A model generated the notes under the pieces. That model made no database searches. It had not been told where the DNA came from and saw only the letters and a list, made by a program, of their open reading frames with translations. From Roridomyces roridus (lineage: Eukaryota > Basidiomycota > Agaricomycetes > Agaricales > Mycenaceae): DNA of 64,000 nt. Below, piece after piece: positions 46,143 to 56,893 of the stretch. Made by a program: the position numbers and the translations under genes. Every line of letters starts with the position of its first letter. The first letter of the stretch is position 1. Location: assembly GCA_029378245.1 (NCBI GenBank), contig JARKIF010000036.1, positions 372,001 through 436,000 on the forward strand, written 5' to 3'.

Positions 46143-47473
46143 GGACTATATCCGGTTCTTCCATCTTCGCGCCTATGACCGCATCAACGCGCCCTTGTGT
46201 TAGTCTCTCCTTTTCAAAGAGAGCCGTGTATTGACGCATTTTCAGCGACGTACATCAATCACGCCGAGGAAGCTTCTGGTGTCAAGTACTCCGAAGCTCA
46301 GGTCGCCCTCGCGCGTCAATGGATCGGTACGGGTGGGGACGACTCGCAGAAGGAGGTCACGCTCGCGCTGCCTCAACCCACCGGCGAAGGGATCGTCGTC
46401 ACCGAAAAGACTGAGCCTCGCACCGAAACCGTGCCGATTCCGCCCTCGGAAGACGCCGCGCGGGAGATTATTGAGCGGTTTGAGCGTGGTGCCAAGGGCG
46501 TGAGAGGGGATGAAGATGTGGCTGATAACGTGGTTCAACACATGTTGCATGATCGGACGAGTTTGTTGGATGAGAAGTGGTTGGGGACCGAGAGGGAGGA
46601 GTTGGATTCGTATGTGTCGGAGCTGGTGTATATCCACACCAAGCTCATGATTGTGGATGATCGGAGGGTTATTGTAAGTCTTTTTTCCCTCGAGTTGTTG
46701 GGCGTGCTGACCGGGATACTAGATGGGCTCGGCTAACCTCAACGACCGCAGTCAGAAGGGCGATGGTGACTCGGAGATTGCACTCGTGGTGGAGGACGAA
46801 GATATGATTGACTCGACGATGGACGGTCGCCCGTATCAAGTGTCTCGTTTCGCAGCGACTCTGCGGCGCAAGCTCTTCCGCGGTATGTTGACTTCCCCCT
46901 TTCCCGTTTAATCCTTTGACGCTCTCGGCAGAACATCTCGGCCTCATCGAACCACAGTACGCCGACAAGTATCACGAGAAGCCGAGCGCGTTCATGCGGC
47001 CTGCCCCCAACCCCAACCCGGACGAGACGCGCGAGGAAGAAGATGCGCTCGTCGCTGACCCGCTTTCGGAGGGTTTCACTGAACTCTGGCGCACGACGGC
47101 GCGCAAGAACCGGGAGATCTTCACCGAGATCTTCCGCCCTGTGCCGAGTAACTTGGTGCGCGATTGGAAGGCGTATGATGTATGTGATATCATCTCTTCC
47201 TCACTCTATGTTGTGCTGATAGGATTTGGTAGAACTATGTGCCCAAGGTGAAGACGGGGCACGTCGCCCCTGGCGTCCCACTGCAGCGTGTCAAGAATCG
47301 GCTTGCGGAGGTCAAGGGCGCGCTCGTCGAAGCTCCTATCGTACGTCCCCTTCCTTCTTCCTGTGTGTAATTGACGCTGACGGCTCGCACAGGACTTCCT
47401 CATGGATGAGAAGGATTTGGTCGAGGGTATTGACTGGGAGGGGCTTAACCCCACGCTTCCCATTTATATTTGA
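46143..47473 (+). pseudogene. 3' fragment of the phospholipase D gene (duplicate)
   Basis: Near-identical to the last 1.33 kb of the gene at 39868-42920, with all intron positions kept. It begins mid-exon (DYIRFFHLRAYDRINAPLC) with no start codon or promoter of its own, contains the second HKD motif region (YIHTKLMIVDDRRVI), and ends ..EGLNPTLPIYI. The first HKD motif is missing, so it cannot make an active enzyme. Amino acid changes against the parent are few (for example V to G in GTGVDDSQ and T to A in QYTDKYHEK). Confidence 0.93.
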
Positions 47474-47832
47474 ATGGACTGTGTATTTATTGGAATTGGG
47501 GAATGAATGAATGATGGGCGCGGTCGGAGGTGCGCTGACAATTTTCTGCAATTCGGGAACACGCCGCTCACTGGAAAGGATACAAGGGACACGCTGTGTA
47601 TTTATTTGCTTCGTCGAGACTTGAAATCTTCCCACGTGAGCTCCATTCCTAATTCCTCCCGGAATCTTCTTCGTCACTTCAACGTCCGAAGATCTTTCAA
47701 CGTCAATGGAATGAACGAGATCAATGACTGGAATGTGCCAACTTCAGCAGGTTCAACTCGAACGCATTTGTACATATCGGTACTCCCTTTCAGGTGGCCC
47801 CTTGCGTTGCCCTTGCGAGACCGGGGGCCGAG

Positions 47833-47882
47833 AAAAAAGCTGCGACCGTCATTTTTTAGTATTCCCGCCCGAGTCGAATGGG
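47833..47882 (-). repeat. B-box/T-run unit p
   Basis: Inverted twin of unit l within the right duplication arm: CCCATTCGACTCGGGCGGG and T6 on the minus strand. Confidence 0.55.
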
Positions 47883-48317
47883 TGAAAACCTCGAGTCTGC
47901 GACGCAAGGAACAAGAACAAGAACACACTTGGCGAAAGTGTACATTTAGCTTGAAGGCAATAGAGACAGCTGGAATTGAACTGGAATACACATTTGTACA
48001 ATTTGGCGGGTAAATCTCGTTACCGCAGTTGAGATTCTGAAACTTCAACCTGAAGAAAAGGAAAGGGGAGCGCTTCCAACGCATTTGACGAGGCCGACCC
48101 AAGCAGATATCCTCTTCGAAACCCGCGATGGGCTCTTTCTCAGTGCGAGTGGTTTCCTTCGGGCGCCCACGGAGCGCGGAGGGAGTCGCTTCCCGCGGCT
48201 TTGGAAGAGTTGGAGGGGTCGATGGCAGAGTCCGGACTCGTAGTTTCTCGACTGACCATTCGGAATTCGGAATTGATTTTCACGATCCTTCCTCGATATC
48301 GGACCAAACTGATATTC

Positions 48318-50016
48318 CTGCTACCGTTAGGTACAGGTTTCTATAGGGCGCCCTATTTTCTGGTTTTTGCGGGCGATCACGTTTTTGTCGTTCGTTTTTG
48401 CGTCAGCACTGATGTATCCAGCCAAATGCTGCGCCAAGCCGATGATTGCCGAACTCCCAACGCAATATCGATGACCTCGTGGTCCGGGAGCAGTCGTATC
48501 CGACAGGCTTTTCAACATCTGTGCAAATGCCATGCAGAGATGTCGGGTTCTTTGCCGAAAGAGATTCCCAAGAGTGCCACAGTGAGGTAAACCCCTTCCG
48601 AACGCCTTGCTCTCTGCTTGCTCCTGCTTGACATAAGTCCTCGTTCTCAACTGCCACCACCCTCCACCTTGGAAGCCTCGACAAGATAATTTGATTCTTG
48701 TTCTCTCTTGCGGCTTGCCAAGCTTTTACGCTGCCTCTTGAGCCTTGCAAGTTGCTTGAGCCTCCACCACAGGCCGGCGCGCAACCGGCATGACAGACCT
48801 GAGACAACGAAAGTTCTCCTGGGTTGAGGCTCGATCGTCGACGGCTTATTTTAGAGGTTGAATCTTGAATTCAATTGGGTTGAACAATAAGTTTCCATTG
48901 CACAAGCTGAAACAACTCTGTACTGAGATGAATTGACGGGCCACACTGACTGCAGTCCCTTGAATGAATGGTGCTGTATCATTTCTCCCGTCCTCTGTGA
49001 CTTTCAACTGACATTTTTTTGACTCAATTCCATTTTGGATCCTTCAAGTTGGATGGCAGGAGCGAGGGAGTGCGGCGCACCGACGAGCGACCCCTGCAAC
49101 ATGGTGTATAATGAGATTGTACTTATGTTGCACCGTCAAATGCTGTTTTTCAAGTCTTATGTGTTGATTCTAGCCCTGCTTCATCAGGAAAACTGGGGGT
49201 CACTGGAGAGCACTGTGTAGTGCTGCATAGCGCCATAGTGCCCATAGATACATCCCCGCTATGCAGCACTATGCAGCACTATGCAGTAGCTCCTTGCTGA
49301 CGCTTCGTGTAGACAGTTCCAAAATTAAGTCCTCTGGACCCGCACCGTGACAGCACTTGATGGAATACAACGGCGAAGTGGAACAAAAGTAGAATGAAAA
49401 AAGGCATAATTTCACTAGTATCTAATACAGTGGCAACGGGAATGAATCTACACGGCGCGCGCATGCGAATGACTTGAACAATACAACGAATTGACGACCA
49501 GCAAGTACACGAACCCTGACTTCTCAGCGACTCGGATTGGACTCGAACGACTCTCCTGGCTCGGCGGCACGGATGGACGAACACAGGTACCCGCGGGGAA
49601 TTCGGGGTCGGATTGGTGCTTCGAGAATGGTGGTGTTAAGGGAGGTGGAGGAGCAATGGGGGAGAGGAGGGTAGTGCACGACACGAACCCACCGCTTAAA
49701 TGGATTCCAGCCTTGTTGTGGCCGCCGTGTCAAACAAGTCAATTCGAAACGGACAGGCATGTCAAGCCGCCAAGCCACAGAGATGCCAAAGTGACCCATA
49801 GTGGCCATAGTACTGCAGAGTACTATGGGCCCTATGGCTACTATGGCTCGGCTGGTGTTTTCCTGATGTTGCAATTGCTGCAGGGATGAATAAGTACTAG
49901 CCACCGTCCACTACCTTAGTATCAGGTTCAATAGAACTTGCCATGCTCAACAATTGATGTTGACATTGGCCCCGCTCAATGGTAGCAGGCCGTGCCGCTT
50001 GCCGGCCCTACAGCTT
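48318..50016. mobile_element. 1699-bp insertion in the right arm with TATTC target duplication
   Basis: The left arm has an uninterrupted gatattctttatcaacc. The right arm has gatattc (to 48317), then 1699 bp of unrelated sequence, then tattctttatcaacc (from 50017), so TATTC is duplicated. I see no long coding frame and no convincing terminal inverted repeat; class unknown. The interior from 49215 to 49850 holds foldback words built on CATAGT and GCAGCACTATG. Confidence 0.75.
49217..49290. repeat. Hairpin and triple ctatgcagca repeat inside the insertion
   Basis: agtgctgcatagcg and cgctatgcagcact form a 14-bp perfect inverted repeat about 25 bp apart, and ctatgcagca is then repeated. A second hairpin, catagtactgcagagtactatg, lies near 49805. 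The two clusters may be the ends of a small foldback element nested in the insertion. Confidence 0.55.
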
Positions 50017-50042
50017 TATTCTTTATCAACCTCTGTAGCCAT

Positions 50043-50406
50043 CATCAGACTTTTAACAATCTGCTTGTCAGCCTCGACAAGCTGACAAGCTCCGCCAAAA
50101 TGAGACGAATTTCAATTTTCCGACAAGCTGACAAGCCCATGTCTAAATTCCACAAGGTCCACTGTTCAACCCTTGGGCAGTGCATTATTTTGATTTTTTG
50201 TTTCCCCAGTCATTGCTCTGATGGCAACGGCTTGCAGAATAAAAACGAAGAGACATTGTTTTGGGGGCTATTGGAGTCATCCAACGCATCTCTTTCACAT
50301 TTCTGAACAAGAAAAAATAATATCTCGGTCGGTGTTCGAACTTGTGACCTTGTGGACAAGCTGACAAGGGAAAAAAGCCGCCAAGTAAAATGTTAAAACA
50401 CTGATG
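50043..50406. mobile_element. MITE, 364 bp, AT target duplication, empty site in the other arm
   Basis: The element begins CATCAGACTTTTAACAATCT and ends (inverse strand) CATCAGTGTTTTAACATTTT, and is flanked by AT on both sides. The left arm has the empty site gtagccATccggg at the matching place (38985-39000). The inside contains the palindromic word gacaagctgacaag several times and a minus-strand AGTTCGAAC core with T6 about 16 nt downstream. Confidence 0.85.
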
Positions 50407-50642
50407 ATCCGGGTTGCGTACGACACCGAACACAGTGGTGGTACGTAAGCTCGCGGCCGCTGATCCGATACACAGCCACGCATCGTCTTGTCTTCCACGA
50501 CATCGTTTCCACGGGGTGGTCATTTCGACAGTCTTTCCTCTACTGCAGGGCGGCCTCTTTTTGATCTGATAATTCTGACTCTGATTGCTCGCCTCACGAG
50601 CTCCAGACATCTGCGACCGAGAGTTAGATACCCTGTGCAGTC

Positions 50643-50894
50643 ATGATCCGAAAGTCGGCGAAAGAACCTCGGTCAGAGTACCTCCTCCTCTGTATCTCGA
50701 AGCTGACTGTTGCAACAGGATCCCTCTTCCTCGACGTCTCCCTCACTTCAGGATCTGGATTCGCCCTCGCTGCTGGCATCGGAGGATCGACGCCGAAGGA
50801 ATTTCATCGGTGCTTGTCGGTCTTACTGCTCGGGGTCCTTCTATCGGCAGTCCTCGTCGCAGCTCCAGTATCATACACATTTGCCGTATCTTGA
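50643..50894 (+). CDS. Small ORF with hydrophobic segments, duplicate copy
   Basis: Same 83-codon frame as 38454-38705 in the left arm. It has no independent support. Confidence 0.2.
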   Translation: MIRKSAKEPRSEYLLLCISKLTVATGSLFLDVSLTSGSGFALAAGIGGSTPKEFHRCLSVLLLGVLLSAVLVAAPVSYTFAVS

Positions 50895-51657
50895 CAGCTG
50901 CCGAGCAGATGACCCCAATTGGGCAAATGCATGCCTGCTTCGCTCTACTCACATGTGGCCAGTGTTCGGGGAAAGGAAATCCCGTCTAGCCGCGCACAGC
51001 TGGTGAATTGGGCTGTGGAGTTGAGTGGAGCGGAGGCCTCGAAGAAGCAGGCTCGCCGTCAACCCAAGGTCAGCAAGATGTAGGTGGAGCAAGGCACAGC
51101 CCGTATATGCACTAATTTAAAAACCGCTGTATTAGGGTTCGTCGGCACGGGTATGCGGGCTCACCTTCGGGTTCACCCCAGTATGTAAATGAACCCGCGA
51201 ACCACCCGCGATTTGATGTGGAAGGGTAACCCATACGGGTTTTGCACCCAAGCCGCGCCGAATTCTACACCCGGTTGAGACTCGAGATGTGAGATGTTGC
51301 CTTGGCATCCCCTTGACGCAATGCCGCCCATTTTTGGGGGGATGTTCCAGGTGGGCACCAGTTGACTGGATTCTTCGTCGTATTCTCAGCCAACAACCCC
51401 GACATTTCGCCCATTCATTCCCAGACCAGCGACAACTCGTTTACTGTCTCCGCGCGATGGAGTACTTGGTTGTATGTTTCGCCTCTTTTCCTCTTCCCCA
51501 TGGACTGAAATATCCTCATTAATATTGCAGCGCCAACGGCTCAAACAATGGACTGCGTTCCCTGTTTTGTTCGTGAAACGAGGAAAAGGTGCGGGAACGA
51601 TTCCTTTCCAAGTTGAATTCAGTGCTAACGGGGCGCTGCTCGCGACTAAGAAACACG

Positions 51658-51665
51658 TATAAAAA
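51658..51665 (+). promoter_or_regulatory. TATA box of secreted-protein gene A
   Basis: tataaaaa stands 35 bp before the ATG at 51693. The equivalent tataaaag precedes gene B at 56886, so the promoter is conserved between the copies. Confidence 0.7.
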
Positions 51666-51692
51666 CCTGGCCCATCTGTGGTGAGCCCACCA

Positions 51693-54600
51693 ATGCATTT
51701 CTTCAGAATATTCCTCGCCCTTGCGGTCGTAGGCCAAGCCCTGGCTGTCCCAGCCGAATCGTGTCGAGGCTCCAGCGAGAGGACAAGCCACCGGGCTTCC
51801 ACCCATAAAGCACCGGACCACTCTACGAAGCCTACTCATTCGAGGGCAAGTTCCCTCGCCCACGGCAGTGGGCATACCTCACGCACTCCGGCGTCCCATT
51901 CAGCATCCCATGTCTCCGCATCCAACCATAGAGCGCCGTCCCACACTACGAAGACTACACACTCGAGGGCAAGTTCCCTCGCCCACGCCAGTGCGCATAC
52001 CTCGCGCAGTTCGGCGTCCCATCATTCAGCATCTCATATCCATGCATCCGTCCACTCAAGCGTTAAACCTTTCTCGCCGTCGACTCTGCTTCACCGTTCG
52101 AGCGCTACCGCCAAATCCAGCGAACATAGTGTGCACACATCGGGATCCGCGTCAGGGTCTCATCCCTCGGTCCTCGTGCATCCCGGCGGTCACTCTGCTG
52201 CACCGTCGGCGACGCCCGCCCACAGTTCCCATCCCTCGTCAGCTCACCCGCAATCCACCACTCACATTGCCTGGAGTGGGTGAACTTCGAATAGCCTTGT
52301 GTTTTTGATCTGATTCAGTTGATTCAGATCCCAACCCAACTTTATCGTCCAATGCTGTGTCCGAAACTTTTGTACACGCCAGTTCGACTATGGTAATTCC
52401 GATCCCAACGAGTACCACGACAATACATGTTGCTGGCACCCCTCTTATTGTCGCTCCTGGCGGTCTCGTGATCAACGGACTGCTACCTTCGGGCGTATCA
52501 ATACCTGGTGCCGTGAAACCGAAATGGAGTACGTGGACCGCTCTTTATTTGCTCCTCCAATGTGTTAATTACTGCCAGATCCGGATATCGCCCCAGGCGG
52601 TACCACACCCAAGCCAATTCCACCTCCTGGCTGGGTTGGTCCGTGGGTCAATCCCATTCCGGATTCTGAGCATCCCGATGACCCGACGACGAAGAAAAAA
52701 CCCACTCGAACGTCAACTACTCCCAAGCCTCCCACACACTCGACGAAGCCGACTTCGACGCACTCCACCAAGTCATCGTCATCCAGTGCCTCATCCACGT
52801 CTTCGGCTTCGTGCCCGGCCGTGACTGCGCCATATGATTTTCCTGATGATCCGGCAGTTGCTGACTGGGATGCACTTGGGCTAGATCCCGACCGTCGTCG
52901 CGCTCTTGAGCGTCGCGGTATCCGAGGCAAGAGTTCTTTTCCGAAAAATCTTCTGAATATTTATTATTCCCAGACATCTCGTTGGAGGTGTGCGGCATCG
53001 GCGGCAAAGAGAAGACCAAGAAGTTCAACCGGATTAAGAACACAGTAACGGTTAATCTGGGTGCGGGAGACTACTACAGCATCGGGCTCAAGACGACCGG
53101 AGGAATAAATTCCCAGCTTTCAGTCACACAAGTGGGCTCTGTTCCTCTCGGGAATGGGCCCTTTACCTCTCCTGGCGGCAGGACGATCAGATCTGTTAAC
53201 CGTATGTACTAAACTGCCCTTTTTCGATGACTTAAAATTTCTTTGTCAGAGGAGCATGTGTTTGAGTAAACTTGTTTCCCCTGGGTTCTGTATTTGCTGG
53301 CCCGCTGATGTTTTTATCACCACAGATTAGGCTACATTGGAGAATTTTTCACATCAGTCAAAACAAAATCTGGCGTGGATTGTGCATGGTAGTGTTACCG
53401 CACGACATCATTTCATGCTCTAATGACAGCTCCAGGATCCTTAGGAATGTTTACCACCGCCCCGGATTCAATGGGAACACTTTCAATTTCTCTGTGCAAC
53501 TGATTCAGGACATTGATCAGGTATCTACCACTCTGTTTGAAACTCCACCTATTGATCCAGCCGTAGACTGTTAACATGGTTTGGGTGGACTTGCCGCTCA
53601 ACCAGGTACGTTTGCAATTCCCAGTCAATGATCAACAGTTGAATGATGTATGCTTTAAACAGGGTGAATGCTCTTTCACGTTGAAGCCCTTGACATGAAG
53701 CTTATGGATGCCACACAGCGAAATCCAGCATTGTCAGTGACTCATCAGGGAAGGCAAAAGCTCCTCCGCAGAGCAGAAACATCAAATCCATCACCAACAC
53801 CAACTTCGGCACAGCCGTGGCACAAACGAACCTGACGAACTACGAGTACTTTATCAGGAACTTGGCGGCTTTTGGCGGATGTGATTGTTTTTTGTCCTGC
53901 AATTCTGATCATGGGCTGATCAGTTGCGAAGACATGCAGCAGACAGAAGCCATCTTTAGGGCTACCGCCATGCGCATGCAAACCCGTCTTGCAGAGGTCA
54001 CTCCCGACACCCCCGCTGTGAACCTCCCGGTCGAGTTCAATAATTGGTTGCGGGGCCTTCTCAACACATACAATGCCCGTTATACGTGCGGATTGCCTCC
54101 CTCTGTCCATCCGATTGACACTGATGCGCCGTGAATAGATCTAGGCTGACAAATGCGTGGACCTTTTATAGTCGGAAGATGGATGGAATCTCTGCCACTC
54201 GACGCCAGGCTGTGCCACAATGTTTCGCTCTCTATCATGCGGGCAAACAGGCTCAGGCGGCAGGGCAAGTGGCTGTAAGAAATACACCACACCCCACCGT
54301 TCAACACACTCCTGAACATTTTTTCAGATTCCTCCGCAGACATTCAACATTGCAGTGCGTTGTTTACTGAATGTCCAGTTGCATCTGAACTGATGATGTG
54401 TAGAACATGATTCCACCGGCGCCGACCTTGCCGGTTTGCAACGCTCCGGGTACACAAGGACATGTCCAGTGGGGACTGGACGTAAACGGGGTCGCAGCCA
54501 AGAGCATAACGGCCGTGCGTATTCTGGGAGCCGGGAGAATGGTTTGTCATCTGCCCACACCCCCCAAAATCACTGACCATTGCTAGGACTACTACGGTTT

Positions 54601-55019
54601 GGGCAATGGTACGACACAATCGTTTGTGTAACTTGAACCAGTCTCATACTGAACCGTCAGGCACCGATTTTTCCAAGGATGTCGTCGCCGCCAAACGTTT
54701 CCCGTCAACATATGCAAATTGCCAGAACTCGTGGCAAGTTGGCCACACTGTCTCCAAAGCTGGGTACACCGACGTGTTGTTGGACATGACTTGCAACGGC
54801 GTCAACACCAACAAAGTCACAGCACCAATGACCTTTGTGGTCAACAACCAGCCTCTTGTGTGTGTCGTCGTCGATGGTGGGCAACCGACGCCCATATACA
54901 TCCCCGTTTGTGATTCGACGCAGGCGGTTGCAACGGCTTGTGCAAACTCCGTCCTGCAGAGCAATTTCCCCGGGACTGGCAGTTTGCTCACTGGTGATAT
55001 GCAGTTCATTCCCAATTGA
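51693..55019 (+). CDS. Secreted Ser/Thr/His-rich protein with conserved C-terminal domain, copy A
   Basis: About ten exons. Exon 1 (51693-52275) encodes a signal peptide (MHFFRIFLALAVVGQALAVP) and about 170 residues rich in Ser, His, Thr and Ala with internal repeats (THSRASSLAH twice), likely heavily O-glycosylated. Exon 2 starts at 52319 (DPNPTLSSNAVSETFVHASS). Next come GWVGPWVNPIPD, a Thr/Ser/Lys linker and WDALGLDPDRRRALERR, joined over intron 52918-52973 to DISLEVCGIGGKEK. The C-terminal domain shows NTVTVNLGAGDYYSIGLKTT, NQEHVFELGYIGEFF, NVYHRPGFNGNTF, YEYFIRNLAAFGGCDCFLSC, FNNWLRGLLNTYNARYT, and VNNQPLVCVVVDGGQ, ending TGDMQFIPN. I recall agaric secreted proteins with the EHVFELxxIGxFF stretch but no function. 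An adhesin or wall protein is possible. A 37-bp intron (53666-53702) is needed to keep the frame and is unusually short. Confidence 0.75.
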
Positions 55020-55656
55020 TGGCGGTGTCGACGTTGTTGAGAATCTCTGTAGTTAGACCTGCTATTTAAGTTCCATGTATGTAACCTAGTTTCCGACCTG
55101 CTATTTAATATTTATGCTCTGTGTTAGCTTTCAAACAACAGTTTTGTCTGATCTTTGATGCCATGAGTCCTACCCAAATCGCCCACTGGCTAGGTGCTTT
55201 TTGTCTATTCTGACTGTTGAACGCGAGCCATATATATATATATTCTCATTATGCGTGATGCGCCCTATGAACAGCGAGCGAAAGCGCCGTGAGTATCCAC
55301 CATCTGAGCCCGCACAGCCAATTCCAAAGACTCCCTGTCGAACATCAAGACTGGTTGAAACCACCAGCGCCTGGGGGTGCGTCTCACGCCGAACTTGATC
55401 TGTCGCAAGGAAGGGAACACCTCATTCTCAAGAGCTCGGATATTTGGAAGAAGTCTATGGACGGTCGGACAAAAGTGCTGGGGTACGGGTCCACACGGCG
55501 GAGAAAATGTGAGATATCATTCACGCGAACATTGAATTCAATACAACATGAACCTAGTGCGATTGTTAGAAAATGAACGCGCGCGTCCCTCAGAACTCCC
55601 AAAGCCTGCACAGGTAGCGTGATAATACGGTACAGAAAATCACACACCTGTACTTC
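55020..55656. other. 3' flank of gene A, duplicated after gene B
   Basis: Words such as ctatttaatatttatgctc, ttctgactgttgaa and atctgagccc recur in the same order at 62900-63250. It contains (ta)n at about 55232. No gene is supported. Confidence 0.6.
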
Positions 55657-55770
55657 CTACCAGCCGAGATCCAGACGAATGTCATCACTAACTCGATTGG
55701 CAGGAAATGTGTGGCGGAGCGTATCCTGAACAAATCTGCAGTTCGTAGTCGCGGGGATATCCAGGGGCAA
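55657..55770 (-). pseudogene. Relic of the 3' end of an F-box/LRR-like gene
   Basis: The minus strand encodes FVQDTLRHTFPANRVSDDIR followed by LDLGW and a stop. This matches the end of the gene at 63415-64000 (FVEDTLRHTFPGSRVSDDIR, then LDLGW). Upstream coding sequence of that gene is missing here, so only about 110 bp was kept at the boundary of the tandem duplication. Confidence 0.7.
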
Positions 55771-56885
55771 AATTAACCCTCCTCCCACCGCTGAGCTCTG
55801 TTTACCATCCATCCGGACAAAAAGACAGCCACTGGCCCACACTGTGAACTAATTTGAGAGCCAACATGCCGGGCCCGAGCAAAAATGAAAGCTAACTAGT
55901 GCCAATTGAGCATTGTCGGCATTCATTGGAAAGTTGGACTGTAAACAAACTGCAGAAAATCAGGAAATTTTCGGGGTTATGTAAAACAGAGTCCGGCAAG
56001 AGTCCGGACAAAGAATCGGAAAAGGTGGATTTTGCAAATCTGACCTCCTCCGGCATGAACACTGGTCCTAAGATTTGACATAGTAATTTGTGATCGCGGC
56101 CCTGATACGTAAGCTCGCGAGTCCGCTGATCCGAGACACAGCCACGCAATGTCTTGTCTTCCACCACGACGTCGCCTTCACGGGGTGGTCATTTCGACGG
56201 TCTTTCCTTTGCATCGCACGGAGGCATCTTTCTGATCTTAGAATTCTGATTGTTCGCCTCGGGGTCCCAACCGCCGTGTCTCGACCTCCTCGCATCGGGG
56301 ACTTGTCCGGGGACCGCAGCATCATGTACTTATCCCCTGCCACCACAACCCGTATTATTACTGATACGAAAACCGCTGTATTAGGGTTCGTCGTGACGGG
56401 TATTGCGGGTTTACCCCAGTGTGCCGCGCGAAACACCCGCGATTTGATGCAGAAGGGTAACGCCGCGCCCCGACATCTCATTCGCCCATTCATTCCCAGA
56501 CCGGCTGCGCACCGCAATGATGCTACCCAAACAAACCATTGACCGCTCAAGCGCTCAAGCTTCAAGCTGTTTACGTCTCCCCCGACTCGGTTGGTATCAG
56601 TTGTAATGGGAACCTAGATCGCAACTTGAATTGCAGGTCTTCACCTGCCAAGTGCCTGGTATTGTGCGACTCGCAGCCCAAATTCACGCGATGGGTTATA
56701 GCTGAGAGTACTGGATTGTATATTTCTCCGTGGACCCGAGTATCCTTATCGACTTATCGATATTGCAGGGCCAACGGCTCGAAAAATAGACCGTGATTTG
56801 GCGGTGAAACGAGGACAAGCAAGTTGAGATCACTGCTAATTGCTAACGGGCGCCGATGGGGCTGGCTCGCACCCAAAAAAACATG
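55771..56885. other. Duplicated upstream region of gene B
   Basis: From about 56090 the sequence resembles 50435-51690: tacgtaagctcgcg, cacagccacgca, cttgtcttccac, ggggtggtcatttcgac, and accgctgtattagggttcgtc. It is diverged and lacks about 400 bp of the copy at 50600-51100. 55771-56090 holds nothing recognisable. Confidence 0.6.
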
Positions 56886-56893
56886 TATAAAAG
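56886..56893 (+). promoter_or_regulatory. TATA box of secreted-protein gene B
   Basis: tataaaag stands 35 bp before the ATG at 56921, the same spacing as in copy A. Confidence 0.65.

Larger units (their letters stand above)
46143..51676 (+). repeat. Right arm of the large inverted duplication
   Basis: Reverse complement of 37669-41198 plus two insertions (48318-50016 and 50043-50406) and missing about 60 bp just after the second. It starts inside a phospholipase D exon and ends just before the start codon of secreted-protein gene A, whose promoter it includes. Confidence 0.92.

Noticed and set aside
46143..47473. Second functional phospholipase D gene
   Set aside because: It starts mid-exon without the first HKD motif or a promoter; it is the copied 3' end of the gene on the left.
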